The notes beneath the pieces are model-generated. The model saw only the letters and a list, made by a program, of their open reading frames with translations, did no database searches and was not told the origin of the DNA. A DNA stretch of 64,000 bases, taken from positions 91,202-155,201 of the forward strand of contig NZ_QNQU01000010.1 of assembly GCF_003315595.1 (NCBI RefSeq). The letters run 5' to 3'. The translations under genes were made by a program, and so were the position numbers. The DNA is from Pedobacter miscanthi (GTDB lineage Bacteria; Bacteroidota; Bacteroidia; Sphingobacteriales; Sphingobacteriaceae). Positions 44,159-51,827 of this stretch are shown here, one piece after another. Numbering within the stretch: the stretch's first letter is position 1; the number at the start of each line of letters is the position of its first letter.

Positions 44159-44914
44159 ATGAAAATTGTAATTGTAGGCGGTACTGGTCTTATTGGAAGC
44201 CAGCTGGTTAAACTATTGAAAGGTCTTGGACATGATGTCCTTGCTGCCTCACCAAATACTGGAGTAAACACCATCACCAAGGAAGGTCTGGCTGATGCGC
44301 TCCGTGGCGCAAAGATTGTTGTGGATGTGGCAAATTCGCCTTCTTTTGAGGATAAAGCGGTGATGGAATTTTTTACTGTGTCAGGAAAAAACCTTTTGGA
44401 AGCCGAGAAAATTGCCGGAGTTGAACACCATGTTGCCCTGTCAATAGTTGGCATTGACCGCGAGGGTGCCAACCCGTATTTCCTGGCAAAACTTGCCCAG
44501 GAAAAACTTATCAAAGCATCTGGCATCCCTTATTCAATCTTACGGGCAACCCAGTTCTTTGAGTTTGTAGGCGGAATCGCCTCATCAGGGATGGTTGGTA
44601 ATGATGTGCATGTTTCATCAGCAAAGTTCCAGCCTGTAGCATCCATTGATGTCGTAGAAGCACTTGCAGGGCTTGTTAGCCAGCCCGCGAAGAATGAAAC
44701 TGTTGAGATCGCGGGACCAGAAAAAATTGGTCTTGATGAGATCGTGATAAAATACCTTACCCTTAAAGCAGATCAACGTAAAGTAGTTACCGATGACGAT
44801 GCGCATTATTTTGGCGCACCTGTAACCAGTGATACCCTGACTCCTGGAAACAGCCCGATTGTAGGAAAGTATTCCTATGACAGCTGGATAGCGGTTGACG
44901 GAAATCTTAAATAA
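44159..44914 (+). CDS. NmrA-like NAD(P)-binding protein, copy 1
   Basis: The 251-residue protein is an atypical SDR: N-terminal IVGGTGLIGSQLVKLL, then VVDVANSPSFEDKAVMEFF and SIPYSILRATQFF-type motifs (here GIPYSILRATQFFEFVGG). It lacks the YxxxK pair and fits NmrA/YtfG-like proteins, which bind NAD(P) and may act as reductases or redox sensors. It is followed by a near-identical gene of the same length, so the two are tandem duplicates. The ribosome site AGGAGAAAAG is strong. Confidence 0.87.
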   Translation: MKIVIVGGTGLIGSQLVKLLKGLGHDVLAASPNTGVNTITKEGLADALRGAKIVVDVANSPSFEDKAVMEFFTVSGKNLLEAEKIAGVEHHVALSIVGIDREGANPYFLAKLAQEKLIKASGIPYSILRATQFFEFVGGIASSGMVGNDVHVSSAKFQPVASIDVVEALAGLVSQPAKNETVEIAGPEKIGLDEIVIKYLTLKADQRKVVTDDDAHYFGAPVTSDTLTPGNSPIVGKYSYDSWIAVDGNLK

Positions 44915-44959
44915 GTAATTATAAACCAGCCACTGCTAGTGGCGCAAAATCATCAATAT

Positions 44960-45715
44960 ATGAAGATTGTAGTAATTGGAGGCTCGGGCCTTATAGGAAG
45001 TAAATTAGTAGCCAGCCTTGAAAAACTGGGACATGGTGTAATAGTGGGTGCACCCCAGACCGGTGTGAACACCATAACCGGAGAAGGTTTGAAAGAAGCG
45101 CTAAAAGGTGCTGATGTTGTGGTTGATGTTGCCAATTCACCCTCATTTGAGGACAATGCGGTTATGGATTTTTTCCAAACGAGTGGCAAGAACCTTTTGG
45201 CTGCAGAGGCAGAAGCGGGTGTAAAACACCACGTTGCGCTTTCGGTGGTGGGTACAGAAAGGCTTCAGGGCAGCGGTTATTTCCGGGCAAAACTAGCGCA
45301 GGAAAAATTAATTAAGGAATCTGGAATTCCATACTCTATTTTACACTCTACACAATTCTTTGAGTTCGTTGGGGGGATTATACAATCGGGCACTGTTGGA
45401 GACACCATTCATGTATCTCCCGCAATGATACAGCCTATATCCTCAGACGATGTAGTGGCTGCAATGACTGCAATTACCATAGGCTCCCCAATTAACACAA
45501 CAGTAGAAGTTGCCGGTCCTGAGAAAATTGGCCTGAGCGAACTGGTTAAGAAATATATGGGCTTAAAAGGCGATACCAGAACACTTATTGCCGACAGCCA
45601 CACACCATATTTCGGGGTTGAAATCAATGATTCTTCGCTAACCCCTGCTGAGAATGCAAGGATTGGCTCAGTGCGTTACGATGACTGGATTGCCCTGCCG
45701 GGTAACTTAAGATAA
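44960..45715 (+). CDS. NmrA-like NAD(P)-binding protein, copy 2
   Basis: The start was set at ATG 44960 (MKIVVIGGSGLIGSKL), equivalent to that of copy 1, instead of an upstream GTG. It also encodes 251 residues and shares VVDVANSPSFED, KHHVALSVVG, FRAKLAQEKLIKESGIPYSI and QFFEFVGG with copy 1. The gap to copy 1 is 45 bases, so they are likely one transcript. A stem-loop at 45753 follows. The retained similarity over the whole length suggests a fairly recent duplication with some divergence in substrate-facing loops. Confidence 0.87.
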   Translation: MKIVVIGGSGLIGSKLVASLEKLGHGVIVGAPQTGVNTITGEGLKEALKGADVVVDVANSPSFEDNAVMDFFQTSGKNLLAAEAEAGVKHHVALSVVGTERLQGSGYFRAKLAQEKLIKESGIPYSILHSTQFFEFVGGIIQSGTVGDTIHVSPAMIQPISSDDVVAAMTAITIGSPINTTVEVAGPEKIGLSELVKKYMGLKGDTRTLIADSHTPYFGVEINDSSLTPAENARIGSVRYDDWIALPGNLR

Positions 45716-46022
45716 TCCGCTAAATTACATTAGCAGTTTTGTTTGTTTGTTTAAGCCCTGGCCGTAATAGCCGGGGCTTTCGCTTTGAAGATTCAGCTTG
45801 TCTGGTCTCAGCATGCTAAACGGTTCGACAGAGATTTAGCACCCAGCTTTCAGCTCTCGATATTTAGAGAGCATGCCACCTTATCCGCGAAATAAAATAG
45901 CATCAAAAAATCACAAAAAACAAATAAAACACTTAAGGTCAACAACTTAAACAATGGGCATGATCTATGAATGTGCTTTGATAAATGTGGATCCTATTAT
46001 TTATCAAACAAAAAAAACGAAT
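45716..46022. other. Intergenic stretch with terminator and TATTTA/GAAATA pair
   Basis: AAGCCCTGGC at 45753-45762 pairs with GCCGGGGCTT at 45770-45779, with one wobble, and ends the NmrA-like pair. TATTTA at 45861-45866 and GAAATA at 45889-45894 are 22 bases apart, like the TATTTC/GAAATA pairs at 25.2 and 62.2 kb. The promoter of the next sigma gene should be here. Confidence 0.5.
45753..45779 (+). terminator. Terminator after the tandem NmrA-like genes
   Basis: A stem of ten pairs (AAGCCCTGGC with GCCGGGGCTT, one T-G wobble) has a seven-base loop and ends in TTT. It lies 37 bases after the stop codon. Confidence 0.6.
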
Positions 46023-46544
46023 ATGGTGCAGAACCCAAAAATAGACAACCTGACCCAGCAAATTCCTGCCCTACAGGAATTTGCCCTAAAGTTTACCAAT
46101 GATCTGGACAGTGCGAAAGATCTTGTACAGGACACGATGCTCAAGGCCATTAGATTTTACGCCAGGTACGAGGATGGCACAAACATAAGAGCATGGTTGT
46201 TTACCATCATGCGCAATACTTTTATCAACGGATTCAAGCGTAATGTTGCCATAAATGCGATAATTACACAAAGCGAGTCCCTTAACTACAGCCAGCTTAT
46301 GATGAGCAGCACTGTGAACGGTTGCGATAATCGGTTAGTCATGAAAGATATCAGGCATGCGCTCTCCAAACTTCCTGAATACCTCTGCAAACCGTTTATA
46401 CGCTATATTGAAGGATACAAGTATTATGAAATTGCTTTGGAATCCAATGCACCTATCGGGACAATAAAAACGCGGATATTTGAGGCCCGCCGGCTACTTA
46501 AAAAACAGCTGGCCGACTACAGTGCTGTTAGTGAACGCTGCTAG
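46023..46544 (+). CDS. ECF-type RNA polymerase sigma factor
   Basis: The ATG at 46023 (MVQNPKIDNLTQQ) is preferred over one at 45954, because homologous sequence begins near it. The 173-residue protein has region 2 (ALKFTNDLDSAKDLVQDTML, NIRAWLFTIMRNTFINGFKR) and region 4 (LSKLPEYLCKPFIRYIEGYK then APIGTIKTRIFEARRLLKKQ). This is the small Bacteroidota EcfG-unlike ECF form often found without an anti-sigma gene. The next gene is an SDR paralogous to the one at 21.5 kb. Confidence 0.88.
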   Translation: MVQNPKIDNLTQQIPALQEFALKFTNDLDSAKDLVQDTMLKAIRFYARYEDGTNIRAWLFTIMRNTFINGFKRNVAINAIITQSESLNYSQLMMSSTVNGCDNRLVMKDIRHALSKLPEYLCKPFIRYIEGYKYYEIALESNAPIGTIKTRIFEARRLLKKQLADYSAVSERC

Positions 46545-46690
46545 AATCAAAAAACTGTTGCCGCATATTTCATTCTGCTGCAAGATTAAAATAAAAAGTT
46601 GATCATCTAATGGGCCTGGACATTCGTGTCATATTCTAATTATTTTATAACCGCTGGTCCAACCGGTCCGGCAATTAACGAAAAAAAATT

Positions 46691-47542
46691 ATGGAAAAAG
46701 TAATTCTCATAACAGGAACCAGTTCTGGTTTTGGATACCAGATGGCAGAAAAAATCGCCAGGTCTGGGCACCAGGTTGTCGCAACCATGCGGGACGTAAC
46801 CGGAAAAAATATAGAGCCTGCACAAGATCTTTCCAAACTGGAAAATGTGACGGTTTTGGACATGGACGTTTCAGATAGTGAATCTGTTAAGACTGCGGTA
46901 GCAGAAGTCCTTGAAAGATTTAAAAAAGTGGATGTTGTGATCAATAATGCCGGCATACAAGGCTCTGGACTGCTAGAAGGCTATAGTATCGAGCAATTCC
47001 ACAAATTTATGGACGTGAATCTCTATGGTGTTTTAAGGGTTTATAACGAATTGCTACCTTCAATGAGAAAAGCCAAAGATGGCCTGATCATTAATATTTC
47101 AAGTTATGCAGGCCGCATCTCCCCTCCCTTTCAGATTCCATACAATGCATCTAAATTCGCTATTGAGGCGGCAACAGAGGGTGGGTATACTGAACTGATT
47201 GTTCACGGTATTGAAACGGTAATGATCGAGCCAGGGCCATTCCTGACTGAGATGTACAGTAAGCAGGGAGTTGATGCAGACAAGGCGGAAATTGAAGGAA
47301 AATATGGCGAGGATACAGCAATAATTATGAGCGGCTATGGTGTAAAGCTTGGCGGGGCGCTGCAGAAATATCAACCTCAACCTTCAGATATTGCAGACGC
47401 TGCCCTTGCCTTAATTGAGATGAAGAAAGGAACCCGCCCAATAAGAACAACCGTGGACCCGATAGCCCAGGGGCTGGATGCTGAATACAATAAGCTTACC
47501 GAACCATTGAAAAGGAAACTCAACGCACAATATTTCTCTTAA
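46691..47542 (+). CDS. Short-chain dehydrogenase/reductase, paralogue of the 21.5 kb gene
   Basis: The 283-residue protein has TGTSSGFG, NNAGIQGSGLLEGYSIEQF, the catalytic YNASK and the C-terminal VDPIAQG. It has the same length as the SDR at 21539-22390 and shares most motifs with it. A single TGGTCCA at 46655-46661 lies 29 bases before the start, without the usual partner. It is followed by an Rrf2 regulator after a stem-loop. The substrate is unknown. The paralogues may answer different redox signals (HxlR for one, Rrf2 or the neighbouring sigma factor for this one). Confidence 0.9.
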   Translation: MEKVILITGTSSGFGYQMAEKIARSGHQVVATMRDVTGKNIEPAQDLSKLENVTVLDMDVSDSESVKTAVAEVLERFKKVDVVINNAGIQGSGLLEGYSIEQFHKFMDVNLYGVLRVYNELLPSMRKAKDGLIINISSYAGRISPPFQIPYNASKFAIEAATEGGYTELIVHGIETVMIEPGPFLTEMYSKQGVDADKAEIEGKYGEDTAIIMSGYGVKLGGALQKYQPQPSDIADAALALIEMKKGTRPIRTTVDPIAQGLDAEYNKLTEPLKRKLNAQYFS

Positions 47543-47550
47543 ATCCTAAA

Positions 47551-47580
47551 ATAAGCTCCGTTGATTTTACGGAGCTTATC
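47551..47580 (+). terminator. Stem-loop after the SDR gene
   Basis: ATAAGCTCCGT at 47551-47561 pairs perfectly with ACGGAGCTTAT at 47569-47579. There is no long T run after it, so termination strength is uncertain. Confidence 0.5.
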
Positions 47581-47658
47581 CAGAATGATGTCCCTGGCTA
47601 ATAAATTTCGCGAAGAAGACAATTATATCTTTTATTGTTGTCTATATTTGTTTCTAAT

Positions 47659-48138
47659 ATGGCTATCTTTTCCAAAACCTGCGAATATGCTATCCGTGCT
47701 GTATTTTTTATCGCGCAGAAAACTTCTGTGGGCACACGTGTAGGTATCCGTGATATCGCTGCTGGAATTGATTCCCCTGAGCTCTATTTAGGAAAGATTT
47801 TGCAGGATCTAAGTAGAAGGGGACTGATCAGTTCTGCCAAGGGGCCAAACGGAGGTTTCTTCATTACCGGAGAAATGCTCAACCAGCCCATAATTGAGAT
47901 TGTGAAAGCAATCGATGGAGACAGTTTATTTGTGGGTTGCGGACTCGGACTGAAGCAATGTTCCGAACTCAATCCATGTCCGCTGCATAATGAGTTTAAA
48001 GAAATCAGATCAACATTAACTTCAATGCTTAGCCGGATCACAGTTGGTGAATTTAACGACGAGCTCATTGGAGGTATCCTCGCTTTAAGAAAAGCAGAAG
48101 ATGACTTACCATTCAACAATAAAAAAAAATCCAAATAA
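47659..48138 (+). CDS. Rrf2-family regulator with three-cysteine cluster
   Basis: The ATG at 47659 (MAIFSKTCEYAIRAVFFIA) gives 159 residues. The Rrf2 winged helix includes GIRDIAAGIDSPELYLGKIL, LSRRGLISSAKGPNGGFFI. Cys94, Cys101 and Cys107 (GCGLGLKQC then NPCPLH) match the cluster-binding cysteines of IscR and NsrR, so it probably senses an Fe-S cluster state, nitric oxide or oxygen. TATATTTG at 47643-47650 fits a -7 element but lies only eight bases before the start. It is convergent with the ECF42-type sigma gene. Confidence 0.9.
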   Translation: MAIFSKTCEYAIRAVFFIAQKTSVGTRVGIRDIAAGIDSPELYLGKILQDLSRRGLISSAKGPNGGFFITGEMLNQPIIEIVKAIDGDSLFVGCGLGLKQCSELNPCPLHNEFKEIRSTLTSMLSRITVGEFNDELIGGILALRKAEDDLPFNNKKKSK

Positions 48139-48151
48139 ACACAGGTGCTCT

Positions 48152-49396
48152 CTAGTTCATACCCCTCAATAAGGTGAGTTTTTTGGATATCATTTTTTGT
48201 TCACTATCGCTCAGGGTCATACGGAAGGCTATTTCTAAATTTTCAACAGCCTTAACATTGTTGACACCTGTATATAAGTCGCCCAGGAGCAGGAAGTAAA
48301 AATGATTTTCATGAAGCGTTAGCTTCTCCGCCTCGAGAATTGCAGCCGCTTTTCCTGAAGTCTTAAAGAGCGCATACGTTCTGTTCAATGCAGCCATTGG
48401 TGAATAATTTTCAATGAGCAAGCTATTATAGAGCTGAAGAATGTTTTCCCATTTCTCGGTACTATCCTCTTTTTTGGTATGCCAATAGGCAATTGCGGCC
48501 TCCAGGTGAAAATGAGATAAATCGTTGCCCGTCGCAGCCTGCTCCAGAAAATAACTCCCCTGATGGATGAGTTTCTGATTCCAGCGTGTTTCGTCCTGAT
48601 CTGCGTATAGTATAAATTCACCATCACTGCCTGTTCTGGCTTCAAACCTGGATGAATGAAAGCACATCAGTGAAAGCAGTGCATTCGCTTGTGGCAGATT
48701 GGTCAGCGGGCTGTCTATCAGGAGATGGTTCAGTCGCATGGCTTCCCTGCAAAGTTCCATTCGAAGGACATTATTCTGGGAATTAGAATAGTACCCTTCG
48801 GAAAAGAGCAAATAAATCGTTGTTAACACCCCATCAATCCGTTGTTTGATTTCCGGCTTTGAGGGATAGCGAACCTCCAGATTTATTTCCTTAAGTTTTT
48901 CCTTTCCACGTTTTAATCTTTTGTAGATAACCTCCTTATTGGTCAAAAAAGCATCCGCAATCTCCTGAATCCCAAAACCGCACAAGATGTTCAGTGCAAG
49001 GGAAACCTGGGATTGCTCAGAGATTTCGGGGTTGCAAACGGCAAAGATCATGGCAAGTTGGCTATCATTGATATTCTCTTCAGACAAATCAATTTCTGCT
49101 TCCAGGTGCCCGGACAAGCCAAGCTGATAAGCTGGGGTAACCTTATTTTCAAAAACGGAATTTCGGCTGAGGTAATTACGGGCTTTATTTTTGGCTACGG
49201 AATATAACCAGGCTACCGGGTTTTCTGGCGTTCCCTGAATGCTCCAGCTCTCACTGGCCGAGAGGAAAGTGTCGCTCACGATATCTTCTGCTGCCTGAAT
49301 ATGAACGATCCCAAAACGGAAAGTCAGTACAGATACGATCTTCCTAAACTCATTTCGGAATAACTGGGGAAGTAGCTTATTTTGATTGTCCATCAT
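48152..49396 (-). CDS. ECF42-type sigma factor with C-terminal helical domain
   Basis: The 414-residue protein has sigma regions 2 and 4 in its first 170 residues (AEDIVSDTFLSASESW, ALNILCGFGIQEIADAFLTN, YKRLKRGKEKLKE). A long C-terminal TPR-like/SnoaL-free domain (LSLMCFHSSRFEARTG, AALNRTYALFKTSG) follows. This layout is that of the ECF42 group, which has no anti-sigma factor and is regulated through its own C-terminal domain. ECF42 factors are known partners of YCII/DGPF-domain proteins. Three such genes lie at 60.5-61.8 kb. A TGGWCCA pair lies in its intergenic region. Confidence 0.87.
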   Translation of the reverse strand: MMDNQNKLLPQLFRNEFRKIVSVLTFRFGIVHIQAAEDIVSDTFLSASESWSIQGTPENPVAWLYSVAKNKARNYLSRNSVFENKVTPAYQLGLSGHLEAEIDLSEENINDSQLAMIFAVCNPEISEQSQVSLALNILCGFGIQEIADAFLTNKEVIYKRLKRGKEKLKEINLEVRYPSKPEIKQRIDGVLTTIYLLFSEGYYSNSQNNVLRMELCREAMRLNHLLIDSPLTNLPQANALLSLMCFHSSRFEARTGSDGEFILYADQDETRWNQKLIHQGSYFLEQAATGNDLSHFHLEAAIAYWHTKKEDSTEKWENILQLYNSLLIENYSPMAALNRTYALFKTSGKAAAILEAEKLTLHENHFYFLLLGDLYTGVNNVKAVENLEIAFRMTLSDSEQKMISKKLTLLRGMN

Positions 49397-49438
49397 CTAT
49401 CAACAGTAAAGATACAAAAACAATTATCTCAAGTAATC

Positions 49439-49497
49439 TGGTCCCTATTCATTTTACACCCTGGTCCATCATTCTTCCGGCGTGATGGGTAAATTCG
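49439..49497. promoter_or_regulatory. Paired TGGWCCA sites and -7 element, DoxX promoter
   Basis: TGGTCCC at 49439-49445 (one mismatch) and TGGTCCA at 49462-49468 are 23 bases apart. TAAATTCG at 49490-49497 follows after 21 bases, close to TAnnTTTG, and ends 12 bases before the DoxX start. On the opposite strand TATCTTTA near 49408-49415 may serve the divergent ECF42 gene. Confidence 0.65.
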
Positions 49498-49509
49498 AAA
49501 AAAAAAGAT

Positions 49510-49971
49510 ATGAACAATAATATTTATGATAGGGCACAGCTCTTTCTAAGAATGTCCATGGGTATAGGCTATCTCTTACCAGTTATGGACCGGCTAGGGA
49601 TATTTGGGGGACCAGGTGTAAACGGCAATATATGGGGTAACTGGGAAAATTTTGTCGGCTATGCCAATACCCTGATGCCTTATTTTGGTAAAGGAGCGGC
49701 AGGTATTTTCGCCGGACTTGCAACACTTGCCGAGGCCGTCTTCGCACTGGCTTTTATTGCTGGATTTCAGATTCGTCTAGCTGCATATGGTAGCATGATA
49801 CTCACGCTGATCTTCTCACTGAGCATGATTTTATTTGTTGGCTTCAGGGCGCCATTCAATTATTCGGTACTGGTATTTAGTTCAGCATCCTACATTCTTG
49901 CATTGATCCCATTTTACAGGTGGAGCCTGGATGCACTAAGAAAAACAAAAAGACCTAACACTTATATATAA
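49510..49971 (+). CDS. DoxX-family membrane protein
   Basis: The 153-residue protein has four membrane helices (SMGIGYLLPVMDRLG, GIFAGLATLAEAVFALAFIA, LAAYGSMILTLIFSLSMILF and YSVLVFSSASYILALIPF) with a WGNWENFVGYANTLMPYF loop, as in DoxX proteins. Members are linked to quinol, thiosulfate or sulfur/oxidative stress chemistry, but no reaction is established for this subgroup. It has a TGGWCCA pair and -7 element directly upstream. Confidence 0.87.
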   Translation: MNNNIYDRAQLFLRMSMGIGYLLPVMDRLGIFGGPGVNGNIWGNWENFVGYANTLMPYFGKGAAGIFAGLATLAEAVFALAFIAGFQIRLAAYGSMILTLIFSLSMILFVGFRAPFNYSVLVFSSASYILALIPFYRWSLDALRKTKRPNTYI

Positions 49972-50033
49972 CTAGAATGACCGTACTCATGCAAGATTTA
50001 AAAATATCGCATGAGTATGGTTTTGCGTAAGCT

Positions 50034-50723
50034 TTATACCGAACAGGAACCATCCCCGCATCCAGGTTCCTGTGGTTTTTCAATGATCTCACACCGTATT
50101 GCCTCCTGATAAAATTCTTCCAGCAAGTCCAGAAATTCGTCCTCCATACGCGCACCCCTTACTGCGAATTTTCGCTCAACAAGCATAAAGGGTACAGATG
50201 TAATCCCGAGTCGGATCGCCTCCTGCTCATCACTCCGGATAGCCTCAGAAAATATATTATCTTCTATTACTGCCCGGCAATCCAGGCCAAGTTCTGTGCC
50301 CAGGGCAATAAGTGACTCTGGTTCTGAGATGTTGATACCATCGGTGAAATAGGCCTCAAAAAGCCGCTTTTTCATCTCTTGTGTTTTACCAAACCTGCCA
50401 GCAAAATGAATGAGGCGATGGGCATCGAATGAATTGGTAGTAACCACCTGATCCCAGTTGATCACTATCCCGCTTTCCCTTGCAGCAGAAGCTGCCATGT
50501 CCAAAGTCTGCTGGGCTCCGGATGCAGTTTGCCGGTACTTTCTCATCACCGCCTGATGCTGGGTTTCTCCTGAATCCTTTGATATACCTGGTTCGAGCTC
50601 AAAACTTCTTATTAATATCTCAATTGATTCTTTATGTTTAAAGCGCTCGAGTGCCCTGGCGAGTCTCACGCTCGCCACATAACAGTAAGGACATGCAACG
50701 TCGGACCAAATTTCTATTTTCAT
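50034..50723 (-). CDS. DsbA-family oxidoreductase, FrnE-like
   Basis: The 229-residue protein has the thioredoxin-fold active site CPYC at residues 11-14 in IWSDVACPYCYV, the FrnE helical part with SFDAHRLIHFAGRFGKTQEM, and the cis-Pro TSVPFM. It has no signal peptide and is cytoplasmic. FrnE proteins catalyse disulfide reduction or isomerisation and are often induced by oxidative or disulfide stress. The C-terminal CGDGSCSV adds two cysteines. It ends the two-gene operon after the ArsC/Spx-like gene, ten bases downstream. Confidence 0.9.
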   Translation of the reverse strand: MKIEIWSDVACPYCYVASVRLARALERFKHKESIEILIRSFELEPGISKDSGETQHQAVMRKYRQTASGAQQTLDMAASAARESGIVINWDQVVTTNSFDAHRLIHFAGRFGKTQEMKKRLFEAYFTDGINISEPESLIALGTELGLDCRAVIEDNIFSEAIRSDEQEAIRLGITSVPFMLVERKFAVRGARMEDEFLDLLEEFYQEAIRCEIIEKPQEPGCGDGSCSV

Positions 50724-50733
50724 AAATTTCTTT

Positions 50734-51111
50734 TTAGATTGATGGATTAAGATTATGTGATTCTTCTTTCAAAAATTGCGCTGTATAACGCTGCTCATCA
50801 AAACCAAACATAAGCACCTCATTGGATTCAATTACCGGTCTTTTGATCAATGCCAGCTTCTGGTGCATGAGCGAAAGCGCAAATTCTTTGTGTTCAGTCA
50901 TTGCTCTTTCCTTTGGATAGAGATTTTTCCAGGTCTGTATATGGGTATTCAAAAATTGTCTGTACCCAACCTTGCAGTCCCAATCGCGTATCTGGTGCTC
51001 GCTAAGCCCCCATTTCCTGATATCATGGAAAACAAATGCCACCTCATGGTGCCTGAACCACTCAAGGGCTTTCTGCGTCCGAACACAGGTAGTCATTCCG
51101 AATACTTTCAT
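50734..51111 (-). CDS. ArsC/Spx-family thioredoxin-fold protein
   Basis: The start was set at ATG 51111 (MKVFGMTTCVRTQKAL), which puts the catalytic-type Cys9 in the usual place of ArsC/YffB/Spx proteins. The 125-residue protein has the family's helical insertion (GLSEHQIRDWDCKVGYRQFL) and the closing KRPVIESNEVLMFGFDEQRY, corresponding to the conserved Arg-Pro loop. A CxxC pair is absent, so it is closer to YffB/ArsC-like than Spx. It is divergent from dps, with a shared TGGWCCA site whose minus-strand -7 element serves it. Confidence 0.82.
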   Translation of the reverse strand: MKVFGMTTCVRTQKALEWFRHHEVAFVFHDIRKWGLSEHQIRDWDCKVGYRQFLNTHIQTWKNLYPKERAMTEHKEFALSLMHQKLALIKRPVIESNEVLMFGFDEQRYTAQFLKEESHNLNPSI

Positions 51112-51132
51112 ATTTTTCTTTATTTCAATGAT

Positions 51133-51222
51133 CGAATTTAGCGTTTGAAACATCAATCCCTGTGGTCCATTTAAAGCAAAGCAACTGGACCAGTATAACC
51201 GGTCAAAATCAGGCTAATTTGC
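51133..51222. promoter_or_regulatory. Divergent promoter with paired TGGWCCA sites
   Basis: TGGTCCA at 51163-51169 and TGGACCA at 51186-51192 are 23 bases apart and nearly symmetric for both strands. On the minus strand TAAATTCG (51140-51133) begins exactly 22 bases beyond the site, leading to the ArsC/Spx-like gene. On the plus strand TAATTTGC (51215-51222) also begins 22 bases beyond it, leading to dps. This is the clearest copy of the TGGWCCA arrangement. Confidence 0.7.
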
Positions 51223-51283
51223 ATCGAACAGCAATCGGATTAAATTACCACGCTTGTTTACATATTGATTTAACTTATAGTTT

Positions 51284-51763
51284 ATGAATACTAACACTGG
51301 CATTAGCCCACAGCACCTCACAGAGGTCGCACATTCACTGAGCAGAATTCTTGCAGATGAATATCTGCTCTATACCAAAACCCGAAAGGCGCACTGGAAC
51401 ATCGAAGGCCCGGATTTTTACAACATGCATAAATTCTTCGAAGTGCAGTATACAGCGCTGGAAGAAATCATTGACCAGGTTGCCGAGCGAATCCGAAAAC
51501 TTGGCCATTTTGCACCTGCAACACTTAAGCAATTTCTCCAGCTCACCCATTTGAGCGAGGAGGACAGAGAAAAAAATAATAGCGAGGGTTTTATCAAAAT
51601 TTTGCTTGCTGATCATGAGAGTATTTCAGTTCACCTCAGGGAAAACGTTAACAAGTTTAATGGTCTATTGAAGGATGCCGGTACTGGTGATTACATCACA
51701 GGGCTATTGGAAAAACATGAAACAATGGCGTGGATGCTCAGGGCCCACTTGCAACATGCATAG
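51284..51763 (+). CDS. dps: Dps-family ferritin-like DNA-protection protein
   Basis: The 159-residue protein has the Dps ferroxidase ligands in TRKAHWNIEGPDFYNMHKFF and EEIIDQVAERIRKLG, and a central EKNNSEGFIKILLADHESIS helix. The length and motifs are those of Dps, a dodecamer that oxidises Fe(II) with peroxide and protects DNA. It has a TGGWCCA pair and -7-like element upstream in a divergent promoter with the ArsC/Spx-like and FrnE genes, consistent with a shared oxidative-stress response. Confidence 0.9.
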   Translation: MNTNTGISPQHLTEVAHSLSRILADEYLLYTKTRKAHWNIEGPDFYNMHKFFEVQYTALEEIIDQVAERIRKLGHFAPATLKQFLQLTHLSEEDREKNNSEGFIKILLADHESISVHLRENVNKFNGLLKDAGTGDYITGLLEKHETMAWMLRAHLQHA

Positions 51764-51827
51764 TCTTCACTTTAATGGGCCGAATCCTTTAGGGATCCAG
51801 CCCGACTAAAGCCCCCATGCAGAAAAA

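Noticed and set aside
46655..46661. A single TGGTCCA upstream of the 46.7 kb SDR
   Set aside because: It lacks a second copy at 23-24 bases and has no -7 element at the usual distance, so it was not counted as a site of the TGGWCCA regulon.
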